From: Gammaproteobacteria bacterium | GTDB taxonomy: Bacteria; Pseudomonadota; Gammaproteobacteria; Natronospirales; REEB76 | Assembly: GCA_028871235.1 (NCBI GenBank) | Contig: JAGWNO010000075.1 | Span: 1-9,697 of the forward strand | Direction of reading: 5' to 3' | Length of the DNA stretch: 9,697 nucleotides | The notes under the pieces: model-generated | What the model was told of the DNA's origin: nothing | Database searches by the model: none | Seen by the model: only the letters and a program-made list of their open reading frames with translations | In this document: positions 1 through 5,648 of the stretch, piece after piece | How positions within the stretch are numbered: position 1 is the stretch's first letter | Layout: every line of letters starts with the position of its first letter | Translations under genes and position numbers: made by a program

Positions 1-187
1 CAGCGGCCCAGTCACTGACGTTGATTGAGCCATAGACAAGTTTTAGCTTGCGCTCCACGAGAGACCAGTTTTCGACGGCCTTCAGCAAGCTACCGGCAAT
101 GCCCGGCACCTCGACCGCATGCTGTAATTTCTTGTCCACCACAATCAAAGTGCCGTCACGGCCGTTCTTTAAACTGGCAAACTTCAT
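1..187 (-). CDS. Fumarylacetoacetate hydrolase-family protein, N-terminal part (cut by window edge)
   Basis: The first 62 codons of a leftward gene are visible; the rest lies beyond the window. The protein begins MKFASLKNGRDGTLIVVDKK, which resembles the N-terminal domain of the roughly 330-residue FAA-hydrolase family members found beside hmgA in many proteobacteria. In that setting the enzyme would split fumarylacetoacetate into fumarate and acetoacetate, the last step of tyrosine breakdown, in the cytoplasm. The start ATG (187-185) is preceded by GGAG at 200-197 with a 9-base spacer, a good ribosome binding site. The metal-binding catalytic domain is not in view, so the exact substrate is inferred from the hmgA and hppD neighbours; other FAA-hydrolase members act on different acylpyruvates. 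By hand count the first 180 bases are about 54% G+C, clearly lower than hmgA next door. It sits 133 bases downstream of hmgA, separated by a repeat cluster. Confidence 0.8.
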   Translation of the reverse strand, partial: MKFASLKNGRDGTLIVVDKKLQHAVEVPGIAGSLLKAVENWSLVERKLKLVYGSINVSDWAA

Positions 188-230
188 TCTGATTTGCTCC
201 AAATATAATGACGACCGATGCACATTTAAT

Positions 231-321
231 TAGGTGCTGCGTCCTGGGTACTGCGTGCTGCGCGAAAGAATCCCCACCTCTGTTACGCAGCACCTAGCAC
301 GCAGAACGCAGAACGCAGCAC
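231..321. repeat. Inverted and tandem repeat cluster between hmgA and the FAA-hydrolase gene
   Basis: TAGGTGCTGCGT (231-242) has a perfect 12-base inverted copy ACGCAGCACCTA (285-296). A second, interleaved pair is CTGCGTGCT (251-259) and AGCACGCAG (296-304). The right side also carries a 7-base tandem, ACGCAGA at 299-305 and 306-312, followed by ACGCAGC at 313-319. The unit GTGCTGCG or its complement recurs at both ends. The right end touches the hmgA stop codon (323-321). There is no T-run after the arms, so it is not a classical terminator. It looks like an intergenic repeat element of the kind dispersed in some bacterial genomes, but that is inference because only one copy is in view. It may help terminate or stabilise the hmgA transcript. 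The rest of the gap, 188-230, is AT-rich and could hold a weak leftward promoter for the hydrolase gene. Confidence 0.8.
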
Positions 322-1682
322 TACTTCTTGTATGGATCAAAATGTTTCTTGATCCCCTGCCAGCACTGCCAGTAATCAACCTGCAATTCCTTGGCTTCCA
401 GTGCTTGCTTGGTGGGCCGGATCACGGCGCGGGTCTCGAACATGAAGGCCATGGTGTCAGCGACGTGCTGCGGTTGCTTGGTATCCACCACCACCGCCTT
501 CTCGTAGCTGGCAGCATCGGGGCCGTGGCCGCTCATGCAGTTGTGTAGCGAGGCGCCGCCCGGCACGAAGCCGCCACCCTTGCCGCCTTCCTTGGCGTCG
601 TACACGCCGGTGATGAGGCCCATGAATTCCGAGGCCACGTTGCGGTGGAACCAGGGCGGACGGAAGGTGTGCTCCGCCACCAGCCAGCGGGGCGGGAAAA
701 TCACGAAATCCATGTTGGCGGTGCCGGGCGTGTCGCTCTGGGAAGTCAGCACCGTGAAAATTGAAGGATCCGGGTGGTCGTAACTGATGGAACCGAGGGT
801 ATTGAAATGGGTGAGATCGTATTTGCAGGGCGCGTGGTTGCCGTGCCAGGCCACCACGTCCAGGGGCGAATGATCCAGTGCCGCCGACCACAGCCGCCCC
901 TGGAATTTGTTGATGAGTTCAAACTCGCCCTCCACATCCTCGTAAGCCGCCACCGGATAGAGGAAATCCCGCGCGTTGGCGAGACTGTTGGAACCGATGG
1001 GCCCCAGTTCCGGCAGGCGCAGCGGCGCGCCGAAATTCTCGGCCACATAGCCGCGCGCTGCTTCCTCCAGCAGTTCCACGCGGAAGCGGATGCCCCGGGG
1101 GATCACCGCGATTTCGAGCGGTGCAACTTCGAGTACTCCCAGCTCCGTGGCCAGGCGCAGCCGGCCCTGCTGCGGCACGATCAGCAGTTCGCCATCGGCA
1201 TCGTAGAAAACCCTGCCCTGCATGGAGCGGTTGGCAACATACATATGGACGCCGATGCCGCTCTGGGTCGCCGCACTGCCGTTGCCCGCGATAGTGAACA
1301 GGCCGTCCACAAAGTCCGTGGGCTTTTGGGGCAACGGAAACGGATTCCAGCGCAACTGATTGGGCGTGGCCGGCTGTTCGTCGGAACGATTGTGAAAACG
1401 GCCTTCCGGCAGCAGCTTGAAGGGTTTGTGTACCGCGGAGGGACGGATGCGGTACAGCCAGCTGCGGCGGTTGGCGTGGCGCGGCGCGGTAAATGCCGTG
1501 CCCGAGAGCTGCTCGGCGTAGAGACCGTAGGCCACGCGCTGCGGTGAGTTCTGCCCCATCGGCAGCGCGCCCGGCAGCGCCTCGGTGGCAAACTCGTTGC
1601 CAAAGCCGGATTGGTAGCTGTTGCCGGCCGGGGTCGGGCTCCGGCCCGCTGCGGCTGCGATCTTGCTCGGCTGCTGGCTCAT
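321..1682 (-). CDS. hmgA: Homogentisate 1,2-dioxygenase
   Basis: This 453-residue, full-length enzyme opens the ring of homogentisate to maleylacetoacetate using Fe(II) and O2, in the cytoplasm, the committed ring-cleavage step of tyrosine and phenylalanine catabolism. The N-terminus carries the family signature YQSGFGNEFATEALPGALP (residues 23-41). The iron ligands can be placed as His346 and Glu352 in WFHRNVASEFMGL and His386 in NCMSGHGPD, matching human His335, Glu341 and His371. His303 in YDHPDPSIF matches the active-site base (human His292). The start ATG (1682-1680) has AGGAG at 1693-1689 with a 6-base spacer. It follows the membrane-protein gene on the same strand after a 92-base gap and precedes the FAA-hydrolase gene, so product and next substrate are linked by position, apart from the isomerase step. 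No promoter is obvious in the 92-base gap, so read-through from hppD is plausible. Intact, nothing missing. Confidence 0.97.
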   Translation of the reverse strand: MSQQPSKIAAAAGRSPTPAGNSYQSGFGNEFATEALPGALPMGQNSPQRVAYGLYAEQLSGTAFTAPRHANRRSWLYRIRPSAVHKPFKLLPEGRFHNRSDEQPATPNQLRWNPFPLPQKPTDFVDGLFTIAGNGSAATQSGIGVHMYVANRSMQGRVFYDADGELLIVPQQGRLRLATELGVLEVAPLEIAVIPRGIRFRVELLEEAARGYVAENFGAPLRLPELGPIGSNSLANARDFLYPVAAYEDVEGEFELINKFQGRLWSAALDHSPLDVVAWHGNHAPCKYDLTHFNTLGSISYDHPDPSIFTVLTSQSDTPGTANMDFVIFPPRWLVAEHTFRPPWFHRNVASEFMGLITGVYDAKEGGKGGGFVPGGASLHNCMSGHGPDAASYEKAVVVDTKQPQHVADTMAFMFETRAVIRPTKQALEAKELQVDYWQCWQGIKKHFDPYKK

Positions 1683-1754
1683 CCGCGACTCCTAAGCACT
1701 CGGGTGGTCAATCATCTTGGCACAGGCCTGACAGCAGGTCTCGCCCCCGCCGCG

Positions 1755-1769
1755 CGGGCAGAAAGCCCG
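1755..1769 (-). other. Short hairpin after the membrane-protein gene
   Basis: CGGGC (1755-1759) and GCCCG (1765-1769) form a five-base-pair stem around AGAAA, five bases past the stop codon (1777-1775) of the membrane-protein gene. No T-run follows in the direction of transcription, so at most it is a weak pause or an RNA-end stabiliser between this gene and hmgA. Confidence 0.3.
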
Positions 1770-1774
1770 TTGCC

Positions 1775-2284
1775 TCATGTACCCGCCTCACCGCGGCCTG
1801 TCACCGGCCGCCATCTGTTCAGCAGCCAGACCGCCAGCCAGGGCGCGAACGGGAAAAACACGAACAGCTCAAATCCGCTGACCAGGCCGCGGGCATCCTG
1901 CCGCATCATATCGGCCCAGGCCGCCGTGACGCGGCTGGATTCCGGGGTCCAGTACAGGCGTGTCCGCTGCCACAGGGCCACCGCCAGCAGCAGTGCACCC
2001 AGGATGGCGGCGCACCGGATTGCCGGGCGACCGCACATGCGCCGCAGCACCGCCGCAGCCAGCAGCGCGGCCAGAGTCAGCATGATTATCCAGCTGCCGA
2101 AGTCCCACAGGGCCTGCGTCGAGAGCGGATGTCCCGGCCAGTTGATGCCGGCGCTCACACCGAGCCGGCTGATCCAGGCTGCTGCGCCGTTCAACAGCGC
2201 CACGGCCATCCAGTAACTGCCGCCCGCCAGCACTATGCCGCCCGCCATGCGTACTGCCGGAAACGGGCGACGCGAATAATCCAT
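1775..2284 (-). CDS. Unrecognised small integral membrane protein, four predicted helices
   Basis: I do not recognise a family. The 169-residue product is strongly hydrophobic with four likely membrane helices at about residues 13-38, 60-80, 88-105 and 134-156. Arginine clusters before helix 1, between helices 2 and 3 (RRMCGRPAIR) and after helix 4 (NRWRPVTGR) suggest both ends face the cytoplasm. The loop 106-133 is the largest soluble part. There is no signal peptidase site, cofactor motif or cysteine pair. It lies only 26-29 bases after the hppD stop and 92 bases before hmgA on the same strand, so it is probably co-transcribed with tyrosine catabolism genes. That position allows a role in transport or membrane handling of an aromatic intermediate, but nothing in the sequence shows it. 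I chose ATG at 2284-2282; a GTG directly before it (2287-2285) is an equal-frame alternative. The upstream ribosome binding site is weak. Its codon use and GC content resemble its neighbours, supporting a real gene. Confidence 0.7.
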   Translation of the reverse strand: MDYSRRPFPAVRMAGGIVLAGGSYWMAVALLNGAAAWISRLGVSAGINWPGHPLSTQALWDFGSWIIMLTLAALLAAAVLRRMCGRPAIRCAAILGALLLAVALWQRTRLYWTPESSRVTAAWADMMRQDARGLVSGFELFVFFPFAPWLAVWLLNRWRPVTGRGEAGT

Positions 2285-2313
2285 CACGCAGTACCCGCGC
2301 CTGTCCCGCGGGC

Positions 2314-3369
2314 CTAGAGCACGCCCCGGCGAACCTGATCGCGTTCGATGGCGAGGAACAGGGCGCGGAAATTGCCTTCGCCGAAACCCTCGTTGCCCTT
2401 GCGCTGGATGACCTCGAAGAAAATCGGGCCGATGCAGTTCTGGGTGAATATCTGCAGCAACTGCTTCTCCTTGTTCTCCATGTCGGCGTCTATCAGTATC
2501 TTGTTCCTGCGCATGCGCGCCAGGTCTTCGCCGTGGTTAGGCACGCGTTCGTCCACCATCTCGTAGTAGGCATCGGGCGTGTCCAGGAACTCCACCCGGT
2601 TGCGCTGCATGGCCTCGACGGTGTCATAGATGTTGTCGGTGAACAACGCGATGTGCTGGATGCCCTCGCCGTGATACTGGCGCAGAAATTCGGCGATCTG
2701 CGACTTGTCGTCGGCGGATTCGTTCAACGGGATGCGCACCTTGCCGTCGGGGCTGGTCATGGCGCGGGAGAACAGTCCGGTCTTCATGCCCTTGATGTCG
2801 AAGTAGCGGATCTCGTGGAAGTTGAACAGCCGCTCGTAGTAACCGGCCCAGGTGTTCATCTCGCCCTGGTTCACGTTGTGGGTGAGATGGTCTATATAAG
2901 TGAGTCCCACACCTTTAGGATGCTTGTCCACATCTTTCCGGTATTCGTATTCGGTGGCGTACACGTCGCCCCGGTCGTATCCGTCCACCATGTAGAGGAT
3001 GCTGCCGCCGATGCCTTCAATCATGGCGGTATCGAGGGCCACGGTCCCGGGCTTGTGGGTGATCTTGTTCGCGCCCTTGTCCATCGCCCTGGCGAAAGCC
3101 TGCTTGGCATCCTGCACACGCACCGCGAAGCCCACGGCGCAGGGACCGTGCTTTTTGGCGAAGTCTGCCGCAAAGCTGCCGGGTTCCTCGTTCACCAGGA
3201 AATTGATGTCGCCCTGGCAGTAGAGGGTGATGTTTTTCCTGCGGTGTTTGGCCACCGCGGTGAAGCCCATGCTTTTGAAGAGCGTGTGCAGGAGCTTCGG
3301 GTCCGGAGCGGCGTACTCCACGAACTCGAAACCATCGGTCCCCATGGGGTTTTCATACGCTTGGGTCAT
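2314..3369 (-). CDS. hppD: 4-hydroxyphenylpyruvate dioxygenase
   Basis: This 351-residue enzyme converts 4-hydroxyphenylpyruvate to homogentisate, with decarboxylation, ring hydroxylation and side-chain migration at Fe(II); it makes the substrate of HmgA. The length is typical of bacterial members. It is built of two vicinal-oxygen-chelate halves: a diverged N-terminal half (about 12-130) and the catalytic C-terminal half (about 155-340). The iron-binding triad is seen as His161 (TYIDHLTHNV), His239 (GEGIQHIALFTDN) and Glu319 (GPIFFEVIQRKG), nearly the Pseudomonas fluorescens numbering of 161, 240 and 322. The C-terminal motif GFGEGNFRALFLAIERDQ is the family signature of the helix that gates the active site. 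The start ATG (3369-3367) has GAGG at 3379-3376 with a 6-base spacer. It lies 128 bases behind kynA on the same strand, and that gap holds its own likely promoter. The unknown membrane-protein gene follows closely. Confidence 0.97.
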   Translation of the reverse strand: MTQAYENPMGTDGFEFVEYAAPDPKLLHTLFKSMGFTAVAKHRRKNITLYCQGDINFLVNEEPGSFAADFAKKHGPCAVGFAVRVQDAKQAFARAMDKGANKITHKPGTVALDTAMIEGIGGSILYMVDGYDRGDVYATEYEYRKDVDKHPKGVGLTYIDHLTHNVNQGEMNTWAGYYERLFNFHEIRYFDIKGMKTGLFSRAMTSPDGKVRIPLNESADDKSQIAEFLRQYHGEGIQHIALFTDNIYDTVEAMQRNRVEFLDTPDAYYEMVDERVPNHGEDLARMRRNKILIDADMENKEKQLLQIFTQNCIGPIFFEVIQRKGNEGFGEGNFRALFLAIERDQVRRGVL

Positions 3370-3453
3370 GATCCACCTCGACTGATCGTCAGATCCCGGT
3401 AGGACAGTTCACCGCGGGTCACGGAGCACCGTCGGCCGGGAAAGCGGGAACCC

Positions 3454-3479
3454 ATTATACCGCCCCGCCGGTGACCGGC
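3454..3479 (-). promoter_or_regulatory. Likely hppD promoter with an overlapping palindrome
   Basis: On the minus strand TATAAT at 3459-3454 matches the sigma-70 -10 consensus perfectly and stands out in GC-rich surroundings. Transcription would start near 3447, giving a leader of about 80 bases before hppD. No good TTGACA lies at the expected distance. Instead a perfect palindrome, GCCGGTGACCGGC (3467-3479, six-base arms around one base), covers the region just upstream, where an activator or repressor would sit. The -10 call is good; the operator role is inference. Confidence 0.55.
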
Positions 3480-3497
3480 TTGGATCGCCGCAAGCGC

Positions 3498-4352
3498 TCA
3501 CTTGGAGACGCCGATCTCGGTGCGGACATCGATGAGTTCCGGAAAGAAGGTGAGCTCCAGGGCCTGCTTGAGGAAGTTCACGCCGGAGGAGCCGCCGGTG
3601 CCCTGCTTGTAACCGATGATGCGCTCCACGGTCTTCATGTGACGGAAGCGCCAGAGCTGGAAGTATTCCTCCACGTCCACCAGTTTCTCGCACATCTCGT
3701 AGGCGTCCCACCATTGCCGGGTACTTTCATAGATGGTCTTGAACACGGCGGTGACTCCGGCATGCCGCTCATAAGGCTGTGACCAGTCCCGTTCCAGCCG
3801 CGCCTTCGGCACCGGCAGGCCGCGGCGCGCGAGGTAGCGCAGGAACTCGTCGTACAGGCTCGGCCGGTTCAACAACCCGGTCAGTTCCTGATGGACAGCC
3901 GCATCATGGCGGAACACCTCCACCAGCTCCGCGGCCTTGTTGCCCAGCATGAACTCCATGGCCCGGTACTGGGGTGACTGGAAACCGGACGCGCTGCCGA
4001 GCACGTTGCGGAATTCGGCGTACTCGGTGGGCGTGAGGGTCTCCAGCACCGCCCACTGGTTGAACAGCTGCATCTGGATCTGCTTGATGCGCGACAGGAT
4101 CTTGAAGCACGGCTCCAGCTGGTCCGCCTGCACATGCCGGATGGCGGCGGCCAGCTCATGCAGCACCAGCTTGATCCACAGCTCCGAGGTCTGGTGCTGG
4201 ATGATGAACAGCATCTCATCGTGGTGCGGCGGAGCGCTCAGGGGCTGCTGGGCCGACAGCAGCCGGTCGAGGCGCAGGTAGCCCGCGTAGGTCAGCCGGC
4301 CCCTGAGGTCCGTGTGGATACCCTGCTCCAGCTCGCGCTTGTTGGCGGTCAT
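3498..4352 (-). CDS. kynA: Tryptophan 2,3-dioxygenase
   Basis: This 284-residue haem enzyme inserts O2 into L-tryptophan to give N-formylkynurenine, the first step of the kynurenine pathway, in the cytoplasm. The whole protein aligns by eye with the Xanthomonas campestris enzyme at a constant offset of two: Phe49 and His53 (EMLFIIQHQTSE), Tyr111 and Arg115 (EYAEFRNVLGSASGFQSPQYR region), the haem ligand His238 (WRFRHMKTVERIIG), and Thr252 in the KQGTGGSSGVNFL loop that closes over the substrate. The conserved start GIHTDLRGRLTYAGYLRLD supports ATG at 4352-4350, although the upstream ribosome binding site (AAGAG) is weak. Its C-terminus is shorter than in Xanthomonas, ending soon after DVRTEIGVSK. 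No kynureninase or formamidase gene is in the window, so the rest of the pathway must be elsewhere. It is first in the leftward gene series and is transcribed divergently from pdhA. Confidence 0.97.
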   Translation of the reverse strand: MTANKRELEQGIHTDLRGRLTYAGYLRLDRLLSAQQPLSAPPHHDEMLFIIQHQTSELWIKLVLHELAAAIRHVQADQLEPCFKILSRIKQIQMQLFNQWAVLETLTPTEYAEFRNVLGSASGFQSPQYRAMEFMLGNKAAELVEVFRHDAAVHQELTGLLNRPSLYDEFLRYLARRGLPVPKARLERDWSQPYERHAGVTAVFKTIYESTRQWWDAYEMCEKLVDVEEYFQLWRFRHMKTVERIIGYKQGTGGSSGVNFLKQALELTFFPELIDVRTEIGVSK

Positions 4353-4385
4353 GCGACTGCTCTTGGATATAGGTGGGTGCGGGCC

Positions 4386-4391
4386 ATTTTA
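4386..4391 (-). promoter_or_regulatory. Likely kynA -10 element
   Basis: On the minus strand GGCTAAAAT ends in TAAAAT (4391-4386), five of six matches to the -10 consensus, 33 bases before the kynA start codon. A transcript would begin near 4379. The -35 region is GC-rich with no consensus match. The same GGCTAAAAT string occurs before the glutamate dehydrogenase gene at 7917-7925, which supports it as a real promoter context in this genome. Confidence 0.45.
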
Positions 4392-4419
4392 GCCGAGAAG
4401 GCACTCGCGCCCGGCCGCA

Positions 4420-4447
4420 CCCGCCAAGGCGGGAGCCCGGGGGGCTC
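4420..4447. repeat. Two abutting palindromes in the kynA/pdhA divergent region
   Basis: CCCGCC AA GGCGGG (4420-4433) is a perfect inverted repeat with six-base arms and a two-base centre. GAGCCC GGG GGGCTC (4433-4447) is a second perfect one with six-base arms and a three-base centre, sharing one base with the first. Together they fill the space between the two opposed -10 elements, ending three bases before the TATAAT of the rightward promoter, so they cover its -35 position. They could be regulator-binding sites acting on both directions or hairpins in the kynA-antisense direction; the GC-rich composition makes chance palindromes more likely than usual. Confidence 0.5.
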
Positions 4448-4450
4448 ATG

Positions 4451-4456
4451 TATAAT
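4451..4456 (+). promoter_or_regulatory. Likely pdhA operon -10 element
   Basis: TATAAT here is a perfect -10 hexamer, directly preceded by TG. Transcription would start near 4463, giving a leader of about 105 bases before the pdhA start codon. No TTGACA-like sequence lies 16-18 bases upstream; that position is occupied by a palindrome (4433-4447) and another beyond it. Strong context for a promoter, but the start point is inferred. Confidence 0.55.
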
Positions 4457-4459
4457 TGC

Positions 4460-4547
4460 GGGCCCCGCCGCCGGTGGGGCCCCGAACGGCCACATTCCGA
4501 CTGAACCAGCCCGACCTTACGACGCCCGGGACGCTGACCCCGGGGCG
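4460..4547 (+). promoter_or_regulatory. Structured leader of the pdhABC transcript (two hairpins)
   Basis: GGGCCCC (4460-4466) pairs perfectly with GGGGCCC (4476-4482) across a nine-base loop, at the likely transcript 5' end. A second stem pairs CGCCCGGG (4523-4530) with 4539-4547 with one bulged G at 4542 and an eight-base loop, ending eight bases before the ribosome binding site. Neither is followed by a T-run, so they are not intrinsic terminators or a clear attenuator. They may protect the mRNA or bind a protein; no known riboswitch consensus is recognised. Confidence 0.4.
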
Positions 4548-4555
4548 CGAACGCG

Positions 4556-4561
4556 AGGAGG
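4556..4561 (+). promoter_or_regulatory. Ribosome binding site fixing the TTG start of pdhA
   Basis: AGGAGG, the full anti-Shine-Dalgarno complement, lies seven bases before TTG at 4569-4571. The frame is open far upstream without a suitable ATG or GTG at this spacing, and the family N-terminus (KTVASFEIKYSQYLD) begins immediately after the TTG, so this site decides the start. Confidence 0.8.
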
Positions 4562-4568
4562 ACGCATT

Positions 4569-5648
4569 TTGAAGACCGTCGCAAGCTTCGAGATCAAGTA
4601 CAGCCAGTACCTGGATGCCGAAGGCAGGCTGATCCAGAAAAAACTCCCCCGGTTCGCCGAGAACCGCGACGAACTGCTGAAGATGTATCGCATGATGTCG
4701 TTGGTGCGGGTGTTCGATACCAAGGCCATCGCCCTGCAGCGCACCGGCCAGCTCGGCACCTACGCCTCCTGCCTCGGCCACGAGGCCACCCATGTGGGCA
4801 TCGGCGCCGCCATGCAGCCCGAAGACGCTTTCTTCCCCATGTACCGCGAATACGGCGCGCAGTTCTGGCGCGGCGTGAAGCCCCACGAGGTGCTGCTGTT
4901 CTGGGGCGGCGACGAGCGCGGCAACAATTTCTCCGGCCCCAAACACGATTTTGCCTGGGCGGTCCCCATCGCCACCCAATGTCATCACGCTGTCGGCGCG
5001 GCCATGGCTTTCAAACTGCGCAAGGAAAAGCGCGCCGCGGTGAGCGTCATCGGCGATGGCGGCACTTCGCAGGGTGATTTCTATGAATCTTTGAATGCCG
5101 CCGGCGCCTGGCAACTGCCGGCGGTGTTCGTGATCTCCAACAACAAATGGGCCATCTCCGTGCCGCTCTCCGCCCAGACCGCCTGCGAAACGCTGGCGCA
5201 GAAGGCCGTGGCCGCCGGTATTGAAGGCGTGCAGGTGGACGGCAACGACATCATTGCCGTGCGCGACGCGATGGAACAGGCCCTCGACAAGGCGCGCTCA
5301 GGCAAAGGGGCGACGCTTGTCGAAGCCCTCACCTACCGTATCAGCGACCACACCACCGCCGATGATGCCAGCCGCTACCGCGACAAGGGCGAAGTGGAGG
5401 ACGCCAGGAAGAAAGAGCCGCTGCTCCGCATCCGCAGATACCTCATGGACACCGGCGCCTGGGACCAGAAAAAGGAAGACAGGCTGCTGGCGGAATGCGC
5501 CGAGCAGGTGGATACCGAGGTGCAGCTGTACAAAGATGCCGGCAAGCCGCCGCTGGAATCCATGTTCGACCACATGTTTGCAAATTTGCCGGAGGGTCTA
5601 GTGGCCCAGCGCGAAGCGGCGCTTGCGGAGGATACCCACCATGGCTAA
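4569..5648 (+). CDS. pdhA: Pyruvate dehydrogenase E1 component, alpha subunit
   Basis: This 359-residue subunit is half of a thiamine diphosphate-dependent alpha2beta2 E1 that decarboxylates a 2-oxo acid and passes the acyl group to E2 lipoyl groups. The TPP/Mg motif is IGDGGTSQGDFYES (161-174) ending at SNNKWAIS (190-197), the GDG-to-NN span of the family. The conserved loop YRISDHTTADDASRYR (256-271), which orders around the cofactor, is present. Length and sequence resemble Gram-positive PdhA more than the single-chain AceE of enterobacteria, so pyruvate is the likely substrate. The branched-chain dehydrogenase E1alpha is closely related and cannot be fully excluded. Translation starts at a TTG behind a perfect AGGAGG. 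The stop codon overlaps the pdhB start by eight bases, indicating translational coupling for equal subunit amounts. Divergent from kynA; promoter probably at 4451. Confidence 0.9.
   Translation: MKTVASFEIKYSQYLDAEGRLIQKKLPRFAENRDELLKMYRMMSLVRVFDTKAIALQRTGQLGTYASCLGHEATHVGIGAAMQPEDAFFPMYREYGAQFWRGVKPHEVLLFWGGDERGNNFSGPKHDFAWAVPIATQCHHAVGAAMAFKLRKEKRAAVSVIGDGGTSQGDFYESLNAAGAWQLPAVFVISNNKWAISVPLSAQTACETLAQKAVAAGIEGVQVDGNDIIAVRDAMEQALDKARSGKGATLVEALTYRISDHTTADDASRYRDKGEVEDARKKEPLLRIRRYLMDTGAWDQKKEDRLLAECAEQVDTEVQLYKDAGKPPLESMFDHMFANLPEGLVAQREAALAEDTHHG

Noticed and set aside
285..321. Short repeats considered as a CRISPR array remnant
   Set aside because: Units are only seven bases, directly tandem, without spacers, and mixed with inverted copies; no cas genes are present.
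1493..2317. Overlapping plus-strand frames of 274 and 201 codons across the hmgA start and the membrane-protein gene
   Set aside because: Arg/Pro/Ala/Gln-rich composition without domains; they lie antisense to hmgA and to a frame with clear membrane helices and positive-inside charge pattern, which is the better gene.
2533..3402. A 289-codon plus-strand frame opposite hppD, and a 257-codon one opposite hmgA (774-1547)
   Set aside because: Both are mirror frames of well-conserved enzymes with all metal ligands in place on the minus strand; no family resemblance or ribosome binding site.
4134..4568. An N-terminal extension of pdhA reaching back into kynA
   Set aside because: The frame is open by chance in GC-rich DNA; the extension overlaps kynA and the divergent promoters, and the family N-terminus begins at 4569 behind AGGAGG.
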